DNA from: Emticicia oligotrophica DSM 17448
Lineage (GTDB): Bacteria; Bacteroidota; Bacteroidia; Cytophagales; Spirosomataceae
Direction of reading: 5' to 3'
DNA length: 64,000 bases
Assembly: GCF_000263195.1 (NCBI RefSeq)
Contig: NC_018748.1
Location: forward strand, 2,852,001-2,916,000
Numbering within the stretch: position 1 is the first letter of the stretch; the number at the start of each line of letters is the position of its first letter. The translations under genes and the position numbers were made by a program. Of this stretch, positions 44,603-53,481 are shown one piece after another. Below the pieces are notes generated by a model that ran no database searches, was not told the origin of the DNA, and was given only the letters and a program-made list of their open reading frames with translations.

Positions 44603-44965
44603 CTAAATCTCCCCTAAAATCACAGATTCTTCTTCAGTAAAAAGCCTTGATTTGATCACGAAACGTACACCAAGTGGAATTTCAAGCGAAAAACTTGCTC
44701 CTCTACCTTTTACTACATCTAGTGTAAGGTGCGTGTGTTTCCAATATTCAAATTGGTCTCTCGACATATAAAAATCACATCCGTGAATCCTACCGAGCTT
44801 TACATCGGTTTCATTGAGCATTAATTCTCCTACCTGAAAACACATTGGGGCAGAGCCATCACAGCATCCTCCGCTTTGATGAAAAAATAGTTCTCCGTTT
44901 CGGTCTCTTAATTTATCAATAATTTCTGCAGCTTCGGGCGTAATAGCCACGCGTTCGATAGACAT
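44603..44965 (-). CDS. DUF779 protein associated with aldehyde dehydrogenase
   Basis: The 120-residue protein matches DUF779 (ERVAITPEAAEIIDKLRDRNGELFFHQSGGCCDGSAPMCF, then YWKHTHLTLDVVKGRGASFSLE). Its conserved HQSGGCCDGS is striking, with Cys in tandem. Family members are encoded beside acetaldehyde/alcohol-type aldehyde dehydrogenases in many bacteria, and the function is unknown. Here it lies 78 bp downstream of such a gene on the same strand, so the pair is probably one unit. A perfect palindrome sits between them. Confidence 0.88.
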   Translation of the reverse strand: MSIERVAITPEAAEIIDKLRDRNGELFFHQSGGCCDGSAPMCFQVGELMLNETDVKLGRIHGCDFYMSRDQFEYWKHTHLTLDVVKGRGASFSLEIPLGVRFVIKSRLFTEEESVILGEI

Positions 44966-44994
44966 ATTATATTATTTAGACAATAAATACAAAA

Positions 44995-45023
44995 CGTAGA
45001 GACAAGGCATGACTTGTCTCTAC
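44995..45023. repeat. Perfect palindrome between ALDH and DUF779 genes
   Basis: Arms GTAGAGACAAG/CTTGTCTCTAC (11 bp) with a GCATGA centre. It resembles GTAGAGAC-type repeats found widely in Bacteroidota. It has no T-run, so it may be an mRNA hairpin modulating DUF779 rather than a terminator. Confidence 0.7.
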
Positions 45024-45043
45024 AAATCGGTAAATCGGTATTA

Positions 45044-46567
45044 TCAGAAAAATCCGAGTTTATTTTTATCATACGAAATCAGCATATTCTTCGTTTGGCG
45101 ATAATGATTGAGCATCATTTTGTGCGTTTCACGACCAATACCTGATTTCTTATATCCACCAAATGGAGCGTGTGCTGGGTAATCGTGATAGCAATTTACC
45201 CAAACTCTACCTGCTTGCACGGCTCTTGCCACAGTATATGCTTGGTGCATGTCACGTGTCCATACGCCAGCACCTAAACCATAAAGTGTATCGTTGGCAA
45301 TGGCAATGGCTTCAGCCTCATCTTTAAAAGTTGTTACACAAACCACTGGCCCAAAGATTTCTTCTTGGAAAATACGCATTTTATTATTCCCCTTGAAAAT
45401 GGTAGGCTTGATGTAATAGCCACCTTCTAAACCTTCGTTATAAGAGGCTCCACCGCCAGTTAGTAATTCTGCTCCTTCTTCTTTTCCGATTTCAATATAG
45501 TTCAAGATTTTCTCGTATTGGTCGTTCGAAGCCTGAGCTCCCATCATTGTTTCAGGGTCGAGTGGGTGCCCAAGTTTAATCGCATTTACACGCTCAACTA
45601 CACGTTCAATAAAAGCATCATAGATTGATTCTTCTACCAAAATTCTTGACGGGCACGTACAAACTTCTCCTTGGTTTAAAGCAAACATAGATGCTCCTTC
45701 GAGGGCTTTATCGAAAAACTCATCATCAGCTTCCATGATACTTTTGAAGAAAATATTTGGCGATTTACCACCCAATTCTAACGTAACTGGAATAATATTT
45801 TTAGAAGCATATTGCATAATAAGCTGACCAGTAGTGGTTTCGCCAGTAAATGCAATTTTATTGATACGTGGGCTTGATGCCAATGGTTTTCCAGCTTCGA
45901 TACCAAAACCATTGACAATATTCAAGACACCTGCTGGCAGTAAATCCTGAATTAATTCGGCCAAAACCATGATACCTACTGGCGTTTGCTCGGCTGGTTT
46001 CAATACCACACAATTACCTGCCGCTAATGCTGGAGCAATTTTCCAAGCAGCCATCAATAATGGGAAGTTCCAAGGAATAATTTGTCCAACTACGCCAAGT
46101 GGCTCATGAATAATTAATGAGAGTGTATTGGCATTTAATTCTGATGCTGAACCTTCTTCTGCACGAATAACACCCGCAAAATAACGGAAGTGGTCAATTG
46201 CCAAAGGTAAATCTGCCGCCATAGTTTCACGAATGGCCTTGCCGTTATCCCATGTTTCTACACGTGCTAAAAGGCTAAGATTTTGCTCTAAACGGTCGGC
46301 AATTTTCAACAAAATATTGCTACGAGTAGTAGCCGATGAAGTGTTCCAGCTCGGAGCGGCTGCCCATGCAGCATCTAATGCTAAGTTGATATCTTCTTCA
46401 GTAGAGCGTGCTACTTGGGTAAATACTTTGCCATCAACTGGAGAAGTTACTTCGAAGTATTCGCTTTTTACCGGAGCTACCCACTTGCCACCAATGAAGT
46501 TGTCGTAATGAGTCTTGAAAATAGGTTTTTCTACTAAATTACTTTTTGCTGTTGTTACCGCTGACAT
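45044..46567 (-). CDS. Aldehyde dehydrogenase (AldB/acetaldehyde type)
   Basis: This 507-residue NAD(P)-dependent enzyme oxidises an aldehyde to the acid. Catalytic Glu lies in [14 protein letters not shown] and catalytic Cys in [47 protein letters not shown] is the cofactor-binding block, and [12 protein letters not shown] closes the fold. The [11 protein letters not shown] form and the DUF779 partner are typical of acetaldehyde dehydrogenases of the AldB/AcoD/ExaC group. It is divergent from an AraC-type regulator, with phased repeats between, so it is probably induced by an alcohol or aldehyde signal. Confidence 0.93.
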   Translation of the reverse strand: MSAVTTAKSNLVEKPIFKTHYDNFIGGKWVAPVKSEYFEVTSPVDGKVFTQVARSTEEDINLALDAAWAAAPSWNTSSATTRSNILLKIADRLEQNLSLLARVETWDNGKAIRETMAADLPLAIDHFRYFAGVIRAEEGSASELNANTLSLIIHEPLGVVGQIIPWNFPLLMAAWKIAPALAAGNCVVLKPAEQTPVGIMVLAELIQDLLPAGVLNIVNGFGIEAGKPLASSPRINKIAFTGETTTGQLIMQYASKNIIPVTLELGGKSPNIFFKSIMEADDEFFDKALEGASMFALNQGEVCTCPSRILVEESIYDAFIERVVERVNAIKLGHPLDPETMMGAQASNDQYEKILNYIEIGKEEGAELLTGGGASYNEGLEGGYYIKPTIFKGNNKMRIFQEEIFGPVVCVTTFKDEAEAIAIANDTLYGLGAGVWTRDMHQAYTVARAVQAGRVWVNCYHDYPAHAPFGGYKKSGIGRETHKMMLNHYRQTKNMLISYDKNKLGFF

Positions 46568-46634
46568 AGTTATAAATAATTATTAAGGTGAAAAATGATA
46601 ATGCAAATAAATCTTGCAATAGTTATATTTAGTG

Positions 46635-46713
46635 TCATTTTTCTACCCAACAATTTCATTTTTCTGCCAACTGATTGCACTTTTCTATATTGAATTGCAC
46701 AATCCTATCAATT
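46635..46713. promoter_or_regulatory. 21-bp phased direct repeats, probable AraC-type operator
   Basis: Successive copies begin at 46635 (TCATTTTTCTACCCAAC), 46656 (TCATTTTTCTGCCAACTG) and 46677 (GCACTTTTCTATATTG), each ending in ATT, with a weaker fourth from 46697. The spacing is 21, 21 and 20 bp, two helical turns, as expected for AraC-family half-sites. It lies in the gap between the ALDH and AraC genes. Confidence 0.7.
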
Positions 46714-46849
46714 TGCATAGAATAATTCAATTTAGATAGTGATATTTTTTGTAGAAATAATAATATTAAGTAGGTTTGTTTAAGATGTTGTTCGTGGTTG
46801 GTAGCCAATTGTTAACAGAAAATCGTTAGAAACTAAAATCTTGGGAGTT

Positions 46850-47764
46850 ATGATAAATCTAAATTCTTCTCACTACGAAAATCGTAAGCTGCAAAGTTTG
46901 GTTGAAAACAGAACGATTCATACACTCAATAATGCGGAATTGAATGTCTTTGAAACTCATCAACAAGCATCTCAGGTTTTGCTTCGCTTTAAAGAACCTG
47001 TATTAGCAAGCATGATTAAAGGGAAAAAAGTGATGCACTTAGAAAATACTCATTCTTTTGGTTTTCTACCTGGCGAATCGGTGATTTTGCCTTCTAATGA
47101 ATTAATGTGTATAGATTTCCCAGAAGCTACCGAACTTAGTCCTACTCAGTGTTTAGCCTTGGCATTTTCTGAATCAAAACTTCAAGATACCGTTGATTTA
47201 CTGAATTATCGTGGAACTAAACAAAATGGAAAAGAATGGAGCATGACTGATTATAATTATCATTTTACTAATGATGTAGCCATTAATCAGATTCTCCAAC
47301 GTCTTATCTTTATTTTTGCCGAAAAACACCCTTCGAAAGATATATTTGCCGATTTGCTCATTCAAGAATTAATCATCAGAATTCTACAAACTGAATCGAA
47401 AAGTATTTACTTGAAAAAAGCTCAAACTCATTCTAATAATGACCGTATTTCGTTTATTATCAAGTATATTCAAGATAATATCACAGAAGATTTATCAATA
47501 GAACTTTTGAGTGAAAAAGCTTATATGAGCGAGTCGAATTTTTATCGTACATTCAAGCATGAACTTGGGTCTTCGCCAAATGATTTTATCATCGAAGAAC
47601 GTTTAAAAGTAGCTGAAAGCTTACTCCGAAACCCCAAAGTGAGTATTAAAGAAGCTTACATGGCCAGCGGATTCAATAGTTTCTCTTATTTCTGCCGTAT
47701 TTTTAAGAAAAAGAAAAAACTTTCGCCAACTGAATTTAAAGAGCAAACTTGTGTAATAAAATAA
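46850..47764 (+). CDS. AraC-family transcriptional regulator
   Basis: I start at the ATG at 46850 (304 residues) rather than the TTG three codons earlier. The N-terminal 190 residues form a cupin-like sensor without an obvious ligand motif. The C-terminal AraC domain (about 200-300) has two helix-turn-helices: LSIELLSEKAYMSESNFYRTFKHELGSSPNDFIIEERLKVAE, then VSIKEAYMASGFNSFSYFCRIFKKKKKLSPTEFK. It resembles regulators of alcohol or acetoin-type aldehyde dehydrogenase genes. It is divergent from the ALDH gene and probably activates it through the phased repeats. The effector is unknown. Confidence 0.9.
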   Translation: MINLNSSHYENRKLQSLVENRTIHTLNNAELNVFETHQQASQVLLRFKEPVLASMIKGKKVMHLENTHSFGFLPGESVILPSNELMCIDFPEATELSPTQCLALAFSESKLQDTVDLLNYRGTKQNGKEWSMTDYNYHFTNDVAINQILQRLIFIFAEKHPSKDIFADLLIQELIIRILQTESKSIYLKKAQTHSNNDRISFIIKYIQDNITEDLSIELLSEKAYMSESNFYRTFKHELGSSPNDFIIEERLKVAESLLRNPKVSIKEAYMASGFNSFSYFCRIFKKKKKLSPTEFKEQTCVIK

Positions 47765-47789
47765 AAAGGGAAGACTTTCATCTTCCCTT
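47763..47789. terminator. Intrinsic terminator between convergent genes
   Basis: Arms GGGAAGA/TCTTCCC with a 6-nt loop. Leftward it has a good T-run (TTTTTATTTTA) and so serves best for the esterase gene. Confidence 0.65.
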
Positions 47790-47824
47790 CATGTAGAAGT
47801 TGCGGAATTGTTAGTATAAAAATC

Positions 47825-48688
47825 TTAAAGATATTTGTCGGCGAAAGTGAGCATGATATCAACGGTTTCATTTAGTCGGCCCCATTCGTGGTAGAGTTCT
47901 GGATAAAAATAGTATTCGTGCTTGCTTCCCATTTCTTCTAATTTTTGTTTCATTTTTTCACCTTGTTCTGGCGGTACAATCGTATCACTGCCACCATAAA
48001 ATAGAATTGTTGCAGGCGAACTCTTTTTCATCTGATAATATGGACTTGCCGAGCGGTATTCTCTAACAGTTTCTTCACTGAATGGCTGACTAATAAGTTT
48101 TACAATATCGCTATTCATTCGTCCTTGGCGTAATTTATCAGAAGTGAGGTCAGCGGGGCTAGCAATTCCTCCTACAACTTCCACCAAATTTTTGTTATCG
48201 GCTGTGTAGGAATAAAGCATAGCTAAATGCCCACCTGCACTAATTCCTAAAAGAAAAAATTTAGGTGTGATATTAAGCGAATTTGCTTCCTTGTGTAACT
48301 TTTTGAGAAGCATGCCTATATCGTCAAGTTGCTGCTTATAGGTAATACCTTGTTGAAAAGTAAGCCTGTAATTCATGTTTACAATGGCACACTTAGTGTT
48401 TTTTTGTCGAAAATGGTCAACAATGGGGTTAATAAATCCTTTATCACCCTCGCTCCATCCACCTCCGTGCAAAAGCACAATTACTGGTACTTTTGTTGAT
48501 TGATTTTTAGGTAAATAGAGGTCATAGTTTTGAAGTTCATTATCACCATATTTTTCATTTTTTCTTACTTCATAATCTAGCGTTTCATCGGCTCTAATTG
48601 AATAATTTTTATTAATAAGTGGTACTAAATCAATCGTATCACATGAACTCAACAATAGCATTGAACTTACGATAAAGAAAAATCTCAT
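47825..48688 (-). CDS. Lipoprotein alpha/beta hydrolase (esterase-like)
   Basis: I start at the ATG at 48688 (287 residues), giving MRFFFIVSSMLLLSSC with a lipobox (LLSSC) for lipidation; the frame runs 8 codons upstream. The alpha/beta hydrolase has an oxyanion-hole motif HGGGWSEGD and the nucleophile motif GISAGGH, as in the hormone-sensitive lipase/BD-FAE group. The acid and base are D in GGSDTIVPPEQG and H in LYHEWG. It is probably a membrane-anchored carboxylesterase or acetylesterase, perhaps on acetylated sugars. The substrate is unknown. Confidence 0.87.
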   Translation of the reverse strand: MRFFFIVSSMLLLSSCDTIDLVPLINKNYSIRADETLDYEVRKNEKYGDNELQNYDLYLPKNQSTKVPVIVLLHGGGWSEGDKGFINPIVDHFRQKNTKCAIVNMNYRLTFQQGITYKQQLDDIGMLLKKLHKEANSLNITPKFFLLGISAGGHLAMLYSYTADNKNLVEVVGGIASPADLTSDKLRQGRMNSDIVKLISQPFSEETVREYRSASPYYQMKKSSPATILFYGGSDTIVPPEQGEKMKQKLEEMGSKHEYYFYPELYHEWGRLNETVDIMLTFADKYL

Positions 48689-48752
48689 GGCTATAAGTTT
48701 TGAAGCAATCATCTGATAAATAATTATTTATGAATAACTCATGACTATTACT

Positions 48753-49232
48753 TTATTTGATGGCTATTCTAGCCGTTAGGGCTATATCATCGAGCCATAA
48801 GCCTTGATAACCAACCACGTTGAGGGCGGGTTTCCAGTCTAAACTAAGATTAAGCGGGATTTCTTTAAATGTATATTCAAGTCCCAAGATTCCGTCAGCT
48901 CCAATCACTGTGTGGTTATCATAATTTTCAAACCATGGATTTCCGTAGCGTCCGCCATTTCTCCAAAATCCGATATGCCCGCCAATTCCATAATACCAAC
49001 GCCAATTTGGGGTTTCAAAAGCTGCTTTATGAATTTCATACAATCCTGTGAAGTTTACTCCCTGCCATCTCGAATACACAATTCCTTCAAATGCCTCTTT
49101 ATTATTCATTTTATATTTTACACTTAGCCCATATCCATAATTGAGTCTGGCACCAATCCCTAACTTATATTGAGCGTTTGCAACAGTAAATGTGGTAATG
49201 ATAAACAGGAAGCTTATGAATATTTTTTTCAT
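48753..49232 (-). CDS. Small secreted outer-membrane beta-barrel-like protein
   Basis: The 159-residue protein has a signal peptide (MKKIFISFLFIITTFTVANAQ). Alternating aromatic/glycine strands (YKLGIGARLNYGYGLSVKYKM, WRWYYGIGGHIGFWRNGGRY, GADGILGLEYTFKEIPLNLSLDWKP) fit an 8-stranded outer-membrane barrel. No family motif is certain. It follows no close neighbour on the same strand apart from the esterase gene 65 bp downstream. Confidence 0.78.
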   Translation of the reverse strand: MKKIFISFLFIITTFTVANAQYKLGIGARLNYGYGLSVKYKMNNKEAFEGIVYSRWQGVNFTGLYEIHKAAFETPNWRWYYGIGGHIGFWRNGGRYGNPWFENYDNHTVIGADGILGLEYTFKEIPLNLSLDWKPALNVVGYQGLWLDDIALTARIAIK

Positions 49233-49438
49233 TTCAGGAATTTAATTAGTTTGATTTTTCTCATTAAAACAATGTGCCAAAAGCTTATGTAGGGTATTTG
49301 TGGGGAATTTATGTGGAAAAAAATACACAATTTGAGGAATAGTAATAGGAAATGATGGTTTGAAGATTCGTGGAATATTTTTTTTGATTTTGCTGGAAAA
49401 GTAGATTAATCATTACACAAACACAACTTAAGTTAAGC

Positions 49439-50419
49439 ATGAAAACATTTAAAATTGCCATTTTAATGGCTAGTATGTTTCTATTGCAAGTAGCATGTCA
49501 GAAACAGGATGATTCTGTAACACCCGTAAGTCAGCAAGACCCCAATGCTCCAAAAGGAGATATGCGTATTGGTATAACTGACGCTCCGATTGATGATACC
49601 AATATTAATGGTGTTTTCGTAACAATTACAGAAATTAGATTTGATGGTAAGGTATATGATGCTTTCAAAGGTCCTAAAACTGTGAATCTTTTACAATTAC
49701 AAAATGGTAATTCACTGAATTTGGGGGATGGTAAATTTCAAACAGGCTCATATAGTAAATTGACTTTGGTGATTGATTATACCAAAGATGCAAGTGGGAA
49801 TGCTCCTGGATGCTATGTACAGAAAACTGATGGAGCCAAGGAAGCATTAGTGATTTCAGGAAATGCTAAACAAGAAGTAGAGATTACAACTAAGAAATTT
49901 GATGTGAGACAGAGCGGTGTAACCGATTTAATGATTGATTTTGATTTACGGAAGGCCATTAAAGAAATGAATAGCAATAGTAAAAAGAGTTATGCTTTTG
50001 TTACGTATGGCGAGTTACAATCTTCTATTCGATTGGTCAATAGAGCTTCTACTGGTGATATAGTGGGTAAGATTGATAATTATAATCCAATAATCAATGG
50101 TCAGGTAGTGGTGTATGTTTATAAAAAAGGTACTTATAACGAAAATGCTGAAGTAAAAGGACAAGGTGAAAGTAGTGTTACTTTCAGGAATGCCGTGACA
50201 AGTGCAAAAGTAGATGGTGCAGGAAACTTTAAAATAGCATTTTTGGAAGAGGGTGATTATGAGCTACATTTTGCTACCAATAAGAGTACAAGTGGAGCAA
50301 TCATAGATTTTAGTTCTTTTTTGAATCTGAATTCAAATCTTGCACTCAATAGTATTGCCGTAAAATCAAATACACAAGTGAGCTTATCGCTCTCAATCAA
50401 AAGCATCATAGGTTTGTAA
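49439..50419 (+). CDS. DUF4382 lipoprotein
   Basis: The 326-residue protein has a lipoprotein leader (MKTFKIAILMASMFLLQVACQ, Cys 20). The N-terminal half matches DUF4382: GDMRIGITDAPIDDTNINGVFVTITEIRFDGK, then FQTGSYSKLTLVIDY. The C-terminal half (GDIVGKIDNYNPIINGQVVVYVYKKG, GNFKIAFLEEGDYELHFAT) looks like a carboxypeptidase-regulatory-like or transthyretin-type beta-sandwich. It is likely surface or periplasmic, and the function is unknown. A good terminator follows. Confidence 0.85.
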   Translation: MKTFKIAILMASMFLLQVACQKQDDSVTPVSQQDPNAPKGDMRIGITDAPIDDTNINGVFVTITEIRFDGKVYDAFKGPKTVNLLQLQNGNSLNLGDGKFQTGSYSKLTLVIDYTKDASGNAPGCYVQKTDGAKEALVISGNAKQEVEITTKKFDVRQSGVTDLMIDFDLRKAIKEMNSNSKKSYAFVTYGELQSSIRLVNRASTGDIVGKIDNYNPIINGQVVVYVYKKGTYNENAEVKGQGESSVTFRNAVTSAKVDGAGNFKIAFLEEGDYELHFATNKSTSGAIIDFSSFLNLNSNLALNSIAVKSNTQVSLSLSIKSIIGL

Positions 50420-50460
50420 AGAAATTCATAAATAGTGTTTAGGTTAGAAAATGGTAAATG

Positions 50461-50488
50461 GCTGTCCTTTGGGACAGCTTTTTCTTTT
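50461..50488 (+). terminator. Intrinsic terminator after the DUF4382 gene
   Basis: Perfect stem GCTGTCC-TTTG-GGACAGC followed by TTTTTCTTTT, 40 bp past the stop codon. Confidence 0.9.
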
Positions 50489-50569
50489 ATATGATATTGG
50501 AAAAGTAGCAAGTAGTTTATAAATTACTGTTGTTTTATAATTTACTTCTACCCAAAACATTATTATTTT

Positions 50570-51832
50570 ATGTCAGATTTATCCAAATGGTCGATTAGCC
50601 ATAAAATCGCTTTTTATTTTTCTTTTCTCTTCTTGGGCTTAAACTTTTTCCCCTTTCCTCTCGAATTTTTAGGCGGCCTAATGACTATGCTATGGAGTTT
50701 TGTGGTTGATTTTTTCGGGAAAATCGTTTTTGGTATTCCCGAAGTGACGGTTCGGCCTAATGGGAGTGGTGATACTACTTGGAATTGGCTTCAACAATTA
50801 GCCATTGTAAGTTTTTCTACAATAGGTAGTATTGTTTGGTACGTGCTTGCCCGTAATCGACCTAATCATGAAAAATTAGCCTTTTGGTTTAAAATTTGGC
50901 TACGATATTTTTTAGCAGCTACTATGTTTTCGTATGGGTTGGTAAAGATTTTTCCTTTACAGTTTGGGAATATTACAACCTATCGCCTTTTCGAACGCCT
51001 CGGAGAAATGAGTCCGATGGGGCTGTTATGGACATTCATGGCGTACTCTAAGGGCTATCAATTTTTTGGTGGACTCATGGAAGTGATAGGAGGGGGATTA
51101 TTAATTTTCCGTAGAACCACAACTTTAGGTGCAGTCATGAGTGCGAGTATTATGCTCAATGTTTTCATGATGAATGTCTTTTATGATGTACCCGTGAAAA
51201 TCTTTTCTTTCACTTTATTGCTCATGTGTGTGTATTTGTTAGCTGCTGATGCTAAACGCTTATGGCTGTTTTTTGTGGCTAATAAACCTACTCAGTCTGC
51301 AGAAGAAATAAAGGTTTTTGAAGGAAGAAAATGGTATAAATATGGCAGAATTGTTCTAAAAACAATATTTTTAGGAATAGTAGGTGTAATGGGTTTTTAT
51401 GAAAACTTTACTACAGCCAAAGATATAGATGCTCCAAAATCTTTAATTTATGGGCCTTATAAAGTTGAAAGATTCGAACGAAATAATACTGTTTCTGAAA
51501 CTGACACTCTACGCTTGCAAGAAGTATTTATCGACCGCCGTGGTGCATACGATATGCTTTATGTAACGAATGACGATGGTCTGCGTAAACGAGCCAATTT
51601 TACGCTTGATTCTGTTAAACACATTTTACGCATGACAGACTATGCTGCTCCTATCACCGATACTACGCAATACACTTTTACGTATTCACAACCAGATGCG
51701 GAAACATTAATGTTGCAAGGAAAAATCAAATCTGATTCGATTCGAGTGGCCATGAAGAAAATGAAACACCGAAATTTCATTCTCACTAGTCGTGGTTTTC
51801 ATTGGATAAATGAAGTGCCTTATAACAAGTAA
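50570..51832 (+). CDS. DoxX-like membrane protein
   Basis: The 420-residue protein has about seven hydrophobic segments in the first 235 residues and a soluble C-terminal domain of about 150 residues. The region WLRYFLAATMFSYGLVKIFPLQFG, then GGLMEVIGGGLLIFRRTTTLGAVMSASIMLNVFMMNVFYDVPVK resembles the DoxX/SURF4-like family, which is linked to quinone redox reactions. The GSGDTTWNW string after the first helix is typical of Bacteroidota members. The C-terminal beta-rich part is not recognised. It is a single gene. Confidence 0.8.
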   Translation: MSDLSKWSISHKIAFYFSFLFLGLNFFPFPLEFLGGLMTMLWSFVVDFFGKIVFGIPEVTVRPNGSGDTTWNWLQQLAIVSFSTIGSIVWYVLARNRPNHEKLAFWFKIWLRYFLAATMFSYGLVKIFPLQFGNITTYRLFERLGEMSPMGLLWTFMAYSKGYQFFGGLMEVIGGGLLIFRRTTTLGAVMSASIMLNVFMMNVFYDVPVKIFSFTLLLMCVYLLAADAKRLWLFFVANKPTQSAEEIKVFEGRKWYKYGRIVLKTIFLGIVGVMGFYENFTTAKDIDAPKSLIYGPYKVERFERNNTVSETDTLRLQEVFIDRRGAYDMLYVTNDDGLRKRANFTLDSVKHILRMTDYAAPITDTTQYTFTYSQPDAETLMLQGKIKSDSIRVAMKKMKHRNFILTSRGFHWINEVPYNK

Positions 51833-51834
51833 TA

Positions 51835-52248
51835 TCATCGACTTGACCGCATGGCTTTTACAACTGTTGTAGATTTATCATTCAATAACTTTTCGTATTC
51901 GCTCGAATCGCAGGCATAAATGGCAACTTTACCTTGTTCATTGTGGTGTACACCCCAGCCATACCTTTTAGTAAGTGGCGAGGTTCGTAAGCATGCTTGT
52001 CCTTTTGAGAAAAATGCCGTACGAGCTTCGGTTAATTCTTTTTCTGTAAGGTCGTTTCTTTCGGCGAATACCTGAAAAATTATATCATCTGAAGTATATT
52101 TATAAGGGTGTTTCCGAAGTATATCAAACTGCAAATTGGCTACCGATTTTTTATCTCCTTTATGTGGAGGCATTTCGCCAGTGTTGGCTGGGCAGTCATC
52201 GGCTATGGCAATTAATGTCGATTCGTAATTGGTCGTATGTATTTTCAT
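51835..52248 (-). CDS. DUF6157 protein
   Basis: I start at the ATG at 52248 (137 residues: MKIHTTNYESTLIAIADDCP). The sequence, including PPHKGDKKSVANLQFDIL, HPYKYTSDDIIFQVFAERN, FFSKGQACLRTSPLTKRYGWGVHHNEQGKVAIY, matches the DUF6157 family as I know it. It is a small soluble cytoplasmic protein with no known function. It lies between a convergent DoxX-like gene (2 bp away) and an alpha/beta hydrolase gene. Confidence 0.83.
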   Translation of the reverse strand: MKIHTTNYESTLIAIADDCPANTGEMPPHKGDKKSVANLQFDILRKHPYKYTSDDIIFQVFAERNDLTEKELTEARTAFFSKGQACLRTSPLTKRYGWGVHHNEQGKVAIYACDSSEYEKLLNDKSTTVVKAMRSSR

Positions 52249-52299
52249 GAAATTTTTCTTTAAAGGAAACACTGCTTACTGTCAACCCTATGTCAGTAA

Positions 52300-53106
52300 T
52301 TATTTTAGAAAGCCTATAATTTCAGCCGAAAATGCTTCTGTATTATAGGTAATATTATGATTGCCCTTTACAATACTCAATTTTGCATCTCTAAAGTAAG
52401 TTTGTAGAACTTCTGGGTTGCCGTTATCTTTATCTTCATCACCTGCAATAATTAAGACTGGTTTGCTGAATTTTTTCAATTCCTTTGGCGTAGTGACGGG
52501 TTGATACTTTTGTAAAAGCCCCAGAGCTACTGTATCAGCATTAATAGATTTGGCATATTTTACTGCACCCTGAGCTTCGGGATATAGATGAAATTTTCCG
52601 TTAAAAGCGGCCGCAAACATTAATCTTCTATCCCAATTTGGATTTGTAAAATGCTGCCCCATACCGCCTAAAACTACTTTTACCACACGTTTATCCTTCG
52701 TAATTAATTTTGCTGCAACAATGGCTCCTCTTGAGTAGCCGACTACTTCATAAGATTTTATTTTTAAGTTAGTAAGAATCCCTATCACGTCTTTTGTTTC
52801 GATATCATTTGTATAAAATTTATCTTCATGAGGTTTATCGGAATGTCCGTTCCCTCTTAAATCAGGGACGATTACACGATAGCCATTCTTCAAAAGATCT
52901 TTATACAGGGCTGTTTTTCGCCAATTTGCACCTGTATTGATAAATCCATGTAAAAGCACAACGACCTTTCCCGAACCCGAATCAGTATAGGCAATTCTAA
53001 TTTTGTCGGGAGCTTGATAATATTTGAAATTCTGGGCAAATCCAAATGAAGAAATAAGGAGGATGAATATCACACCAAGAAGATTTAATGGTATTAAGCG
53101 TTTCAT
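52300..53106 (-). CDS. Secreted alpha/beta hydrolase
   Basis: The 268-residue protein has a signal peptide (cleavage near FGFAQ, residue 25). VVLLHGFINTGANWRKTALY supplies the oxyanion hole, VPDLRGNGHSDKP follows, and GYSRG is the nucleophile elbow with catalytic Ser. The acid is D in IAGDEDKDNG and the base H in KGNHNITYN. This is a periplasmic esterase, lipase or lactonase-like enzyme. It is encoded leftward, divergent from the TPP-riboswitch operon; the upstream 180 bp is shared. Confidence 0.88.
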   Translation of the reverse strand: MKRLIPLNLLGVIFILLISSFGFAQNFKYYQAPDKIRIAYTDSGSGKVVVLLHGFINTGANWRKTALYKDLLKNGYRVIVPDLRGNGHSDKPHEDKFYTNDIETKDVIGILTNLKIKSYEVVGYSRGAIVAAKLITKDKRVVKVVLGGMGQHFTNPNWDRRLMFAAAFNGKFHLYPEAQGAVKYAKSINADTVALGLLQKYQPVTTPKELKKFSKPVLIIAGDEDKDNGNPEVLQTYFRDAKLSIVKGNHNITYNTEAFSAEIIGFLK

Positions 53107-53264
53107 AATTTTAAATTGGGGCGAAAAGAGTATGCAAGTTAGAGCATATTCACAAAGTCAAACTTATTTTGGTCGATTTAGACATTGAAGGTACATAAAA
53201 GATTTGACTAACTGAGTTTACTAATAAACAAATAATAAAATGAGTTTTTTCTATATTTATTTCA

Positions 53265-53281
53265 ATTGATGATTACATTTG
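53265..53281 (+). promoter_or_regulatory. Putative promoter of the TPP-riboswitch transcript
   Basis: TACATTTG at 53274-53281 fits TAnnTTTG. Transcription would start near 53288, immediately before the aptamer. The -33 element is weak. Confidence 0.45.
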
Positions 53282-53292
53282 TAATATATTTC

Positions 53293-53366
53293 ATGCACGG
53301 GGTGCTGTAAAAAGCTGAGATGATACCCGAGAACCTGAACTGGTTAATACCAGCGTAGGAATGCAG
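53293..53366 (+). ncRNA. TPP (THI-box) riboswitch aptamer
   Basis: The conserved THI-box segments appear in order: GGGGTGCT, GCTGAGA, ATACCC, GAACCTGAACTGGTTAATAC, CAGCGTAGGAA. The P1 stem closes through TGCA at 53294-53297 and TGCA at 53362-53365. This aptamer senses thiamine pyrophosphate. It is on the same strand and about 115 bp ahead of the methyltransferase ATG, with an intrinsic terminator between, so the ligand should shut off the operon. Confidence 0.95.
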
Positions 53367-53427
53367 GAGCCAATAAGATATTGAGAAGAGTAGCCTTAGA
53401 GCTTTATCTAATCTATATACGTTTTGA

Positions 53428-53469
53428 GACCTCATTTCGAGCATTCAGTGCAGAAATGAGGTTTTTTTT
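53428..53469 (+). terminator. Expression-platform terminator of the TPP riboswitch
   Basis: Ten-base arms ACCTCATTTC/GAAATGAGGT with an internal GCA/TGC stem in the loop, followed by eight T. It ends 12 bp before the first ATG of the operon. It makes transcription attenuation the likely mechanism. Confidence 0.88.
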
Positions 53470-53481
53470 ATCAAAACTATT

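Noticed and set aside
46635-46713. Phased repeats considered as a CRISPR remnant
   Set aside because: The 20-21 bp units are contiguous and degenerate, and sit at an AraC/ALDH divergent promoter, which explains them better.
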